Source: an uncultured Rhodospirillales bacterium
GTDB lineage: Bacteria; Pseudomonadota; Alphaproteobacteria; Acetobacterales; Acetobacteraceae
Assembly: GCA_903932545.1 (NCBI GenBank)
Contig: CAIZGT010000675.1
Location: 1 to 6,280, forward strand
DNA length: 6,280 bases
Direction: 5' to 3'
Made by a program: the position numbers and the translations under genes. Each line of letters opens with the position of its first letter. Position 1 is the stretch's first letter. Shown in pieces: positions 1-5,627 of this stretch. The notes beneath the pieces are model-generated. The model did no database searches. It had not been told where the DNA came from and saw only the letters and a list, made by a program, of their open reading frames with translations.

Positions 1-599
1 GCCGCCACGCCGCGCACCGGGTTCAAGCCACCAATCGCCAGCGTCGCCCGGCGTTCCGGGGCGGGCAGCACTTTGATGGTAATCTCACTCATCACCGCAA
101 GCGTGCCATGGCTGCCGGTGAGCAGCTTGCACAGATCAAGTCCCGTCACGTTCTTCAGCACGCGACCACCCGAACGGATCGTCTCGCCCATGCCGTTCAC
201 CGCGCGCACGCCCATCACATGATCACGCATCGCCCCCCATGCCACCCGACGCGGGCCGCTGAGATTGGTCGCCACCACCCCGCCAAATGTCTGCGGCGTA
301 GACGCGCCGAGAAGGGCCGAGTAATCTGGCACCTCGGCGATCATATGCTGCTCTTTCTCCGCCAGCGCCGCCTCAATCGCGGCAATCGGCGTGCCCGCGC
401 CGGCTGAGATGATCAATTCATTGGGCGAATACAGCGAAATACCGCTCAGCGCCGCCGTGGAAAGGCTGCGCGCGGCCTGCACCGGGCGCATCATGCCCGC
501 CTTGCTGTCCTGACCGCAGATGCGCACCGGCTCACTGGCGTTATAAGCATCGCAAATGGCGTCCGCCAGAGCGGCTTCGGTTGCAGGCGTGAGCATCAT
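1..599 (-). CDS. glcE: Glycolate oxidase FAD-binding subunit GlcE (partial, 3' end outside window)
   Basis: GlcE is the second flavin-domain subunit of glycolate oxidase, which works with GlcD and the iron-sulfur subunit GlcF to oxidise glycolate to glyoxylate. I translated the minus strand from 599 and found 199 codons with no stop before the window edge. The visible part is the FAD_binding_4 (PCMH-type) domain. It carries the GlcE hallmark GGVVATNLSGPRR (residues 106-118), followed by GGRVLKNVTGLDLCKL (144-159) and GSHGTLAV (162-169). GlcE of E. coli is about 350 residues, so a little over half is seen. Two ATG codons stand in tandem (599 and 596). The first overlaps the glcD stop as ATGA, and there is no convincing Shine-Dalgarno sequence before it, so translational coupling to glcD is likely. 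The conserved motifs and the glcD neighbour make the identity firm. Only the C-terminal half and the real end are unknown. Confidence 0.95.
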   Translation of the reverse strand, partial: MMLTPATEAALADAICDAYNASEPVRICGQDSKAGMMRPVQAARSLSTAALSGISLYSPNELIISAGAGTPIAAIEAALAEKEQHMIAEVPDYSALLGASTPQTFGGVVATNLSGPRRVAWGAMRDHVMGVRAVNGMGETIRSGGRVLKNVTGLDLCKLLTGSHGTLAVMSEITIKVLPAPERRATLAIGGLNPVRGVA

Positions 600-2050
600 T
601 CGGCAGCCAACGCAGCATGCGTACTCGGCATCGTCTTCAGCGGGAACACCTTGGACGGGTTGAGCAGCCAATCCGGGTCAAACGCCGATTTCACCCGGCG
701 TTGCTGGTCCAGCTCAATCTCAGTGAACTGCACGTTCATCAGATCGCGTTTCTCAACGCCCACGCCATGCTCACCCGTGAGGCACCCGCCCACCTCGACG
801 CACAAGCGCAGGATATCCGAGCCAAACTTCTCAGCCGCGTGGAAACTCACCGGATCATTGGCGTCGAACATGATCAGCGGATGCAAATTGCCGTCACCCG
901 CATGGAACACATTGGCGACACCAAGGCCACATTGCGCGCTCATTTCACCAATCCGGCGCAGCACGAACGGCAGTTGCGAGGTCGGGATGGTGCCGTCCAT
1001 GCACAGATAATCCGGGCTGATCCGCCCCACTGCACCGAACGCGCCTTTACGTCCCTTCCAAATCGCCAAGCTCTCCTCAGCCGACGCTGAGACGCGCATG
1101 GAGATCGGGTTATAACGGTTGCAGATCTCACGAATGCGGCCGAGCAGTTCGTCTTGCTCAGCCACACTGCCCTCAACCTCAATGATCAGCATCGCCTCGG
1201 CATCGAGCGGATAATTGGCATGCGCGAAGGCCTCGCAGGCATGGATGCAAGGCTTGTCCATGAATTCGAGCGCCACCGGAATAATGCCCGACGAAATGAT
1301 CGCGTCCACACAGGCACCTGCCACTTCGATGCTATCAAACGCCGCCAGCATCGCCCGCTGGCCTTCCGGCGAGCGGAGAATCCGCACCGTCACTTCCGTC
1401 ACGATCGCAAGCTGCCCCTCGCTGCCGGTCAGCAGGCCGAGCCAGTCATAACCCGCGCTGTCGCAATGCGCGCCGCCGACTTCGAGAATTTCGCCATCGA
1501 CGGTCACCAGCTTCAGCCCGAGCAGATTGTTCGCTGTCACCCCATAACGCAGGCAATGCGCGCCGCCGGAATTCATCATCACGTTGCCGCCAATCATGCA
1601 GGCAAGCTGGCTAGATGGGTCTGGCGCGTAGAAGAACTGATTGCCCAACACCGCGTTGGTGATGCCGATATTCGTCACCCCCGGCTGCACCACCGCAAGG
1701 CGGTCAGCGTAGTCGATCTCCAAAATCCGGTTCATCTTCATCATGCCGAGCACGACAGAATCTTCCATCGGCAGCGCCCCGCCCGACAGGCTGGTGCCAG
1801 CGCCACGCGGCACCACGCGCACACCCTCACGATGGCAAAACGCCATCACGGCGGCAACTTCCTCGGTGTTGGACGGCAAGGCGACCGCAAGCGGCACTTG
1901 ATGATAAGCCGTCAGCCCATCGGTTTCGTAGGGCTTCAGGCGCAGCGCATCACCGATCACACTGTCAGCGGGGAGAATGTTGCGCAGACCGTCCAAAATG
2001 GCGGCACGCTTGGCCAGCACATCCAGCTTGGGTGCAAGTTGTTCGATCAC
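596..2050 (-). CDS. glcD: Glycolate oxidase subunit GlcD, FAD-linked oxidase
   Basis: GlcD is the main catalytic flavin subunit of the GlcDEF glycolate oxidase. With a GTG start at 2050 it has 484 residues, close to the 499 of E. coli GlcD. The N-terminal FAD_binding_4 domain has the pyrophosphate loop PRGAGTSLSGGALP (residues 81-94), then GGNVMMNSGGAHCLRYG (154-170) and GLLTGSEGQLAIVTEV (205-220). The C-terminal FAD-oxidase domain has HAGDGNLHP (383-391), GEHGVGVEKR (426-435) and the usual end NPSKVFP (464-470). The frame is open further upstream to 2212, but that extension would run through the terminator at 2166-2205. The GTG has GGGAG seven bases before it, and homologues also begin about here, so I prefer 2050. 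The gene overlaps glcE by an ATGA. Related D-lactate dehydrogenases share this fold, but the adjacent glcE points to glycolate oxidase. The substrate is inferred. Confidence 0.94.
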   Translation of the reverse strand: MIEQLAPKLDVLAKRAAILDGLRNILPADSVIGDALRLKPYETDGLTAYHQVPLAVALPSNTEEVAAVMAFCHREGVRVVPRGAGTSLSGGALPMEDSVVLGMMKMNRILEIDYADRLAVVQPGVTNIGITNAVLGNQFFYAPDPSSQLACMIGGNVMMNSGGAHCLRYGVTANNLLGLKLVTVDGEILEVGGAHCDSAGYDWLGLLTGSEGQLAIVTEVTVRILRSPEGQRAMLAAFDSIEVAGACVDAIISSGIIPVALEFMDKPCIHACEAFAHANYPLDAEAMLIIEVEGSVAEQDELLGRIREICNRYNPISMRVSASAEESLAIWKGRKGAFGAVGRISPDYLCMDGTIPTSQLPFVLRRIGEMSAQCGLGVANVFHAGDGNLHPLIMFDANDPVSFHAAEKFGSDILRLCVEVGGCLTGEHGVGVEKRDLMNVQFTEIELDQQRRVKSAFDPDWLLNPSKVFPLKTMPSTHAALAAE

Positions 2051-2056
2051 GTTCCG

Positions 2057-2062
2057 TCTCCC
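2057..2062 (-). promoter_or_regulatory. Ribosome binding site deciding the glcD start
   Basis: On the minus strand GGGAGA lies here, and its GGGAG core ends seven bases before the GTG at 2050. This is the best Shine-Dalgarno match in the leader. It supports the GTG over any upstream in-frame ATG, none of which starts a protein segment resembling GlcD. Confidence 0.65.
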
Positions 2063-2092
2063 AACTGTTGCCGCCTGATACGGCCCTTCATG

Positions 2093-2116
2093 TGCCGGTA
2101 TTAACACATTTCGGCA
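2093..2116. promoter_or_regulatory. Candidate operator in the glcD leader
   Basis: An interrupted inverted repeat has TGCCG at one end and CGGCA at the other. Nested inside it (2098-2107) is a near-palindrome that reads GTGTTAATAC on the minus strand, 8 of 10 positions symmetric. It lies about 45 bases upstream of the glcD start. GntR-family regulators, including GlcC of E. coli, bind short palindromes of the GT...AC type, so a regulator site is possible. No regulator gene is in the window, and I could not define a convincing promoter around it. Confidence 0.25.
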
Positions 2117-2165
2117 AGATGGCAGAGACGTGACACTGCCGTTCATCACATCAAAATGTTCAAAC

Positions 2166-2205
2166 AACAAAAAGCCCGAAGGATTGAACCTACGGGCTTT
2201 TTGTT
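2166..2205 (-). terminator. Rho-independent terminator of rpmJ, possibly bidirectional
   Basis: The arms 2166-2182 and 2189-2205 pair over 17 positions with one A-A mismatch, around a six-base loop. The stem has a GC-rich core (GCCCG/CGGGC). Its A/T flanks give a T5 run on either strand, as expected for a bidirectional terminator. It lies 59 bases downstream of the rpmJ stop, in the direction of rpmJ transcription, and upstream of the glcD leader. It therefore separates rpmJ from the glcDE operon. No plus-strand gene ends nearby, so the minus-strand role is the main one. Confidence 0.85.
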
Positions 2206-2239
2206 CACGCAAAAAACCAGGACCAGGACGTGAACGTCC
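2203..2239 (-). other. Overlapping alternative hairpins in the rpmJ-glcD interval
   Basis: Two mutually exclusive pairings can be drawn here. One is a compact hairpin at 2226-2239 (GGACG, four-base loop, CGTCC). The other pairs GTTCACG at 2203-2209 perfectly with CGTGAAC at 2229-2235, across a 19-base loop that holds two tandem CCAGGA units (2217-2228). The second pairing overlaps the outer three base pairs of the terminator at 2166-2205. In the minus-strand transcript the order is compact hairpin, alternative hairpin, terminator. Whether any of this folds in the cell is unknown. Confidence 0.3.
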
Positions 2240-2263
2240 CGCCCAAAATGTCAGCGCGCCAGA

Positions 2264-2389
2264 TTAACCCTGGCGGGCCTTCATGCGGGGGTTCTTCTTG
2301 TTGATGACATAGACGCGCCCACGGCGACGCACCACGCGACAATCTTTGTCGCGGATTTTTGCCGATTTCAGGCTGTTGCGGATTTTCAT
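2264..2389 (-). CDS. rpmJ: 50S ribosomal protein L36, zinc-free (YkgO-like) form
   Basis: This 41-residue basic protein is a component of the large ribosomal subunit. It opens with MKIRNSLKSAK, has the central block VVRRRGRVYVINKKNP (residues 19-34) and ends in KARQG. Those are the features of the 41-residue L36 form found widely in alphaproteobacteria. Classical L36 binds zinc through three cysteines and a histidine. Here only one cysteine (Cys17) and no histidine are present, so this is the zinc-independent type. The frame is open upstream to 2503, but homologues start at this ATG and a promoter lies in between. The gene stands alone with its own promoter and terminator. The Shine-Dalgarno sequence is weak, with only an AGG about nine bases upstream. 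Confidence 0.95.
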   Translation of the reverse strand: MKIRNSLKSAKIRDKDCRVVRRRGRVYVINKKNPRMKARQG

Positions 2390-2426
2390 GACGAGAGGCC
2401 TAAGCTGCGCGGAAACGAGGGGTCGG

Positions 2427-2455
2427 GGGATAGATGGCACAGGCCATGCTGTCAA
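2427..2455 (-). promoter_or_regulatory. Probable rpmJ promoter
   Basis: Reading the minus strand, a perfect -35 hexamer TTGACA (2455-2450) is followed by a 17-base spacer and TATCCC (2432-2427) as the -10 box. The -35 box and spacer are ideal for a housekeeping sigma factor. The -10 box matches TATAAT only at its first three positions. Transcription would start near 2420 and leave a leader of about 30 bases before the rpmJ ATG. Confidence 0.6.
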
Positions 2456-2529
2456 TCTGAAACAGACACCAGCTTGCGCATTCCTCCCTTGACGCGGCCC
2501 CAATGCGGGCAGATGTGGCGAGCAACGCA

Positions 2530-2534
2530 GGAGT
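2530..2534 (+). promoter_or_regulatory. Ribosome binding site deciding the start of the small membrane protein
   Basis: A GGAG core within AGGAG sits here on the plus strand, about six bases before the ATG at 2540. It favours this start over the ATG at 2474. A TTGACG at 2489-2494 could be a -35 box for the same gene, but no matching -10 box is visible at the right distance. Confidence 0.65.
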
Positions 2535-2539
2535 ATCGC

Positions 2540-2971
2540 ATGTCCGACGCCGCCCCACCCGCACCCGCCAAATCATCGTCCAACAACCGTTATTCGATCA
2601 TCGGATTCATCGCGATGTGCTACGGCATCATCGGTTTGGTGGGGATTTTCGCCAGTTTTGCGGTGCCGGTGCCACTGGCCCGTGCGGTTGCGCGCGAGGC
2701 GGCACTCGATGCCGCACAAATCGCGCTGCACAGTGCAGACCCCAAAGCCGGGCTTGAGGCGCTGAAGCTGCGCCTGGACGATTCGTATGACGCCCTCACC
2801 CCCCTGCCCGCCGATCCAGATCGCGCAATCGCCAATGAGCGCGTGGCGATGCGGGCGCGACTGGTGGCGGATTCGGCAGCGATTGCAGAACGGATGCGCT
2901 GGATGATCATCATCATCACCATCCTGGCCGGCGGGTTTGGAATTGCGTTGAGCGGCGGCGGGCGGAAGTAA
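2540..2971 (+). CDS. Uncharacterised two-helix membrane protein
   Basis: I do not recognise this 143-residue protein. It has a short polar N-terminus rich in Ala, Pro and Ser (residues 1-17), a first hydrophobic segment (about 19-44) and a middle part of about 75 residues with helical, Ala- and Arg-rich composition (about 47-120). A second hydrophobic segment (about 121-138, including MIIIITILAGG) follows, then a short basic end GGGRK. This fits an inner-membrane protein whose soluble middle loop lies between two membrane helices. The first helix is not followed by a clear signal-peptidase site. The start at 2540 was chosen because AGGAG lies six bases before the ATG; the frame is open 22 codons further upstream, but that part looks non-coding. 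It is the only plus-strand gene here, divergent from rpmJ and convergent with the acyl-CoA dehydrogenase gene. Codon use looks native. Its function cannot be inferred from context. Confidence 0.75.
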   Translation: MSDAAPPAPAKSSSNNRYSIIGFIAMCYGIIGLVGIFASFAVPVPLARAVAREAALDAAQIALHSADPKAGLEALKLRLDDSYDALTPLPADPDRAIANERVAMRARLVADSAAIAERMRWMIIIITILAGGFGIALSGGGRK

Positions 2972-2991
2972 ATCTTGCGATCAACTTTCAT

Positions 2992-3072
2992 CGTCATTGC
3001 GAGCCAAGCGTGGCAATCCATCGCGCAACTGCCTGCATCGCGATCGATTGCCGCGCTGCGCACGCAATAACG
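2992..3072. repeat. Imperfect palindromic repeat between convergent genes (REP/MITE-like)
   Basis: Two 34-base arms (2992-3025 and 3039-3072) are inverted copies of each other with 28 of 34 positions matching, around a 13-base spacer. The outer ends are CGTCATTGCG and CGCAATAACG. The left arm also holds GGCAATCCA. From memory, palindromes built from CGTCATTGCGAGC...GCAATCCA occur as dispersed intergenic repeats in many bacterial genomes, so I take this as one degenerate copy of such a family. It fills most of the gap between the stop of the small membrane protein (2971) and the stop of the acyl-CoA dehydrogenase (3081). No T-run follows either arm, so a classical terminator is unlikely, although the hairpin could protect the ends of both mRNAs. 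It is the only copy in the window. Confidence 0.7.
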
Positions 3073-3080
3073 GGCTGGTG

Positions 3081-4661
3081 CTAGGCCAGTTCCAAAGCCC
3101 CGATAATCGCCGCACTCGGACGGATAATCGTTGCCGCATGCGTCTCCAATCGCGGCAACACCTGATCCGCAAACACCTCCGCCGCCGCCTTCGCTGCCGC
3201 TGGCGTGCCGGAATGCCGCACAGTGCGCGCACAAAGCCAAGCCGCTGTCAGCGTGCCCACGCATTGCAGGAACGCATGCGCCCCAGCCTCAGACTCGCGT
3301 GCGTCCGCCTTGCGCAGCCACTCAGATGAAGCTGCCACCTTGTCCGCCGCATCCACCAATTCCGGCACCTCCGAACGGATATCGGCCAGCAGCGCGCGCA
3401 ATGCCGCACCCTGGTCGCGTTGCAACCCGCGCCGCACCAGGGTGATCGCCTGAATGCCGTTGGTGCCTTCATAAATCGGCGCAATCCGCGCATCGCGCAG
3501 ATGCTGGGCCGCCCCGGTCTCTTCAATGAAGCCCATCCCGCCATGCACCTGCACGCCGAGTGAGGCCGCTTCCACCCCCGCATCGGTGCACCACGCCTTG
3601 GCCACCGGAATCAGCAACGCCGCCCGCGCCTCCTCCGCTGAAGCGGCATACAGCGTGAGCAAACGCCCACCCAACGCCAGTGCGCGCATCGTCCACAGCA
3701 TCCGCCGCACATCGGGGTGCTGCGCGATCATCGCCCCGCCCTGCGGCCGGATCTGCGCGAAATCCGCCGCCCGCCGGAACGCACGCTCCGCCACAGCCAC
3801 ACCTTGCATCGCAACACCGAGCCGGGCCGCATTCATCATCGCAAACATCGCAGGCAAGCCGCGATGCGGCGCACCCACCATCTCACCCACCGCACCCTCA
3901 AAGCTCATCACACAGGTCGGCGAGGCATGGATGCCAAGCTTGTGCTCCACCGACACGCAGGCCACGCCATTGCGTGCGCCATCGGCTTTGAATTTCGGCA
4001 CCGCGAACAGCGAAATCCCCGCCGAGCCCGCCGGGGCATCCGGTAAGCGGGCCAGCACCATGTGCAGGATATTCTCCGTCACTTCATGCTCACCCCAAGT
4101 GATGTAGATTTTTTGGCCGGTGATGGCATAGCTATCCCCACCCAATGGCTCTGCCTTGGTGCGCACGCCGGAAAGGTCAGAGCCGGATTGCGGCTCGGTG
4201 AGGCACATCGTGCCGGTCCATTTGCCCGCAATCATCGGTGCCATCAAACGCGATTTCTGCTCAGGCGTGCCGTGAACAGACAGCAGCGCCACCGCGTCTT
4301 GCGTCAGCATCGGACACAGGCCGAACGCCATATTGGCCGATGACACCGGCTCGAACGCGGCAATCCCCAGCACATGCGGCAAGCCCTGGCCACCGTGATC
4401 AGGGTCAGCCGCAATCCCGATCCAGCCGCCCTCGGCATAAGCCCGCAACGCATCGGCAAAACCGTCCGGAATCACCATATGGCCGTCCACAAGATGGCTG
4501 CCCTGTTGATCGCCCGACCAATCGATCGGGGCCAACACGCCCTCGGCAAACCGCGCCGCCTCTTCCAGCACCGCCTCCGTCTCCTCGCGCGCCATCTCGG
4601 TGAAGCCGAGGATTTCGTGCAACAGAAATGCGGTTTCAGACGGTGGGGCGGTGACGGCCAT
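3081..4661 (-). CDS. Acyl-CoA dehydrogenase, DmdC-like subfamily
   Basis: This 526-residue flavoprotein should catalyse alpha,beta-dehydrogenation of an acyl-CoA thioester. The N-terminal part (about 10-45, including FLLHEILGF and EEAARFAEGVLAP) is typical of the long subfamily that includes 3-methylmercaptopropionyl-CoA dehydrogenase DmdC. Next come the FAD/substrate signature CLTEPQSGSDLSG (153-165), HPDVRRML (315-322), GGMGFIEE (374-381) and IYEGTNGIQA (396-405). Glu398 is at the position of the catalytic base of medium-chain acyl-CoA dehydrogenase. The last 100 residues form the extra C-terminal domain of this group. Typical members have about 590 residues. This one looks compressed around 336-350, between the arginine-rich helix and the PVAKAW segment. 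The ATG at 4661 has AGGAG nine bases upstream; the frame is open to 4793, but that stretch overlaps the permease gene. Subfamily names such as DmdC are often applied by automated annotation, and the true substrate may be a fatty acyl-CoA. Confidence 0.9.
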   Translation of the reverse strand: MAVTAPPSETAFLLHEILGFTEMAREETEAVLEEAARFAEGVLAPIDWSGDQQGSHLVDGHMVIPDGFADALRAYAEGGWIGIAADPDHGGQGLPHVLGIAAFEPVSSANMAFGLCPMLTQDAVALLSVHGTPEQKSRLMAPMIAGKWTGTMCLTEPQSGSDLSGVRTKAEPLGGDSYAITGQKIYITWGEHEVTENILHMVLARLPDAPAGSAGISLFAVPKFKADGARNGVACVSVEHKLGIHASPTCVMSFEGAVGEMVGAPHRGLPAMFAMMNAARLGVAMQGVAVAERAFRRAADFAQIRPQGGAMIAQHPDVRRMLWTMRALALGGRLLTLYAASAEEARAALLIPVAKAWCTDAGVEAASLGVQVHGGMGFIEETGAAQHLRDARIAPIYEGTNGIQAITLVRRGLQRDQGAALRALLADIRSEVPELVDAADKVAASSEWLRKADARESEAGAHAFLQCVGTLTAAWLCARTVRHSGTPAAAKAAAEVFADQVLPRLETHAATIIRPSAAIIGALELA

Positions 4662-4670
4662 TTGGGCAGG

Positions 4671-4675
4671 CTCCT
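4671..4675 (-). promoter_or_regulatory. Ribosome binding site of the acyl-CoA dehydrogenase gene
   Basis: AGGAG reads on the minus strand here, nine bases before the ATG at 4661. It fixes that start against the longer open frame. The 70-base gap to the permease stop also contains a perfect 10-base palindrome CGCAATTGCG (4716-4725) and a G-rich run. It has no U-tailed hairpin, so readthrough from the permease gene is plausible. Confidence 0.65.
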
Positions 4676-4731
4676 GTTTGGGATGTCTGCGCGCCCCCTG
4701 CCCCCCGGCAAGGCACGCAATTGCGCTGATG

Positions 4732-5622
4732 CTAGCTGGTCGAACGCTTGCTGGAAACCGCCTCTGTGGTGGCGAGCCAGATGCCGAGTGCAACTGGAAT
4801 CACGCCGAGCAGATCCAGTGGATTGAGCTTCTCCCCCAGCAGCGCCCAGCTCATCAACAGCCCAAGCGGCGGCATCAGAAAGTGCAATGACGACGCCGAG
4901 GCCGCAGAGCCACGCCGCAGCAAAAAGAACCACAACAAGAATGATGCAATCGAAATCACAAAAACAAACCACAACGTGGTGGCGAGCAACGTTGGGCCGA
5001 GCACGAATTGGCTGAAGCTCTCACCCATCACCGCAGCCCCTGCCAACAACGTAAGCCCCGCCCCGGCCTGTTGCGCCCCAACCATCACGAACAGATCAAG
5101 CCCAGGTGACAGCCGCTTGGTCAGCAACGTGCCGATGGTCAGCGAGAGCATGCCGATGAACACATACACAATGCCAGACATGTCCTCGCCAATCGTGATC
5201 CGGTTGCGCACCACGAACACCGCGCCAACAAAGCCCAGCAACAACCCCACACATTTGCGCCAGCCCAGGCTCTCGCCCAGCACCGGAGCGGCGAGAACCG
5301 AGACCAGAACCGGGTTGAGCGAGGTGATAATCGTGGTCAACCCGCCCGACATCGTGCGCATGCCCAGCCACGCCATACCTTGGTAGAAGGCGAAATTAAA
5401 CACGCCCAGGCCCATCAAAATCAGCCAGGGGATGCGCCGTCCGTTGCTCGTGCGACCCGTCGCGAAGGCGAACCCGACCAAAAGCACGGCGGCAAACAAA
5501 AACCGCAGGCCCAGAAACATCAGCGGCGGTGCCACGCTGATGGCGAGCTTCGCCGTGGGGAAGGCGGAACTCCAGGTGAGGCAAAACACCAACACCAACA
5601 GCAAATACAATGGGCGCGACAT
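4732..5622 (-). CDS. EamA/DMT-family transporter
   Basis: This 296-residue integral membrane protein belongs to the drug/metabolite transporter superfamily, whose members export amino acids, metabolites or toxic compounds. About ten hydrophobic segments can be counted, near residues 5-24, 31-51, 64-83, 93-112, 122-138, 148-167, 177-199, 210-230, 242-262 and 270-287. They form two EamA repeats. The first carries WSSAFPTAK (17-25), GLRFLFAA (38-45) and the family's P-x-x-GE pattern in the fourth and fifth helices, around PVLGESLGW (113-121). The second carries the matching LLGEKLNPLDLLG (261-273). The substrate cannot be told from sequence. The start at 5622 lies five bases after the ispDF stop. 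A longer frame to 5664 would overlap the conserved end of IspF and adds a Gly-rich stretch unlike this family. The Shine-Dalgarno match is weak (GGGAT or AGGG within the ispDF end), which suggests coupling to ispDF. Confidence 0.9.
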   Translation of the reverse strand: MSRPLYLLLVLVFCLTWSSAFPTAKLAISVAPPLMFLGLRFLFAAVLLVGFAFATGRTSNGRRIPWLILMGLGVFNFAFYQGMAWLGMRTMSGGLTTIITSLNPVLVSVLAAPVLGESLGWRKCVGLLLGFVGAVFVVRNRITIGEDMSGIVYVFIGMLSLTIGTLLTKRLSPGLDLFVMVGAQQAGAGLTLLAGAAVMGESFSQFVLGPTLLATTLWFVFVISIASFLLWFFLLRRGSAASASSLHFLMPPLGLLMSWALLGEKLNPLDLLGVIPVALGIWLATTEAVSSKRSTS

Positions 5623-5627
5623 CCGCC

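Noticed and set aside
1154..2104. Long plus-strand open frame of 316 codons opposite glcD
   Set aside because: It lies entirely antisense to a gene with clear GlcD motifs. Its translation is rich in His, Arg and Gln with no recognisable domain, as expected for the shadow of a GC-rich gene.
2169..2202. Resemblance to a tRNA T-arm: the minus strand reads GGTTCAATCC inside the hairpin
   Set aside because: The loop has six rather than seven bases, and no acceptor, D or anticodon arms can be drawn from the adjacent sequence. The T-run and the position after rpmJ fit a terminator.
2620..3264. Minus-strand open frame of 214 codons spanning the small membrane protein and the palindrome
   Set aside because: It runs antisense to the gene at 2540-2971, crosses the non-coding repeat and enters the acyl-CoA dehydrogenase in another frame. 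The product is low-complexity Ala/Ser/Arg.
4716..4725. Perfect 10-base palindrome CGCAATTGCG before the acyl-CoA dehydrogenase gene
   Set aside because: A single short palindrome with no flanking promoter elements or U-run is easily found by chance. It is noted but not called as an operator or terminator.
4662..4793. N-terminal extension of the acyl-CoA dehydrogenase by 44 residues
   Set aside because: It would overlap the end of the permease gene and skip a good AGGAG ribosome binding site. The added residues do not resemble the family's start.
4472..4972. Minus-strand open frame of 166 codons across the permease and dehydrogenase junction
   Set aside because: It is in a different frame from both genes and overlaps each of them. 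Its sequence is Arg/Ala-rich without motifs.
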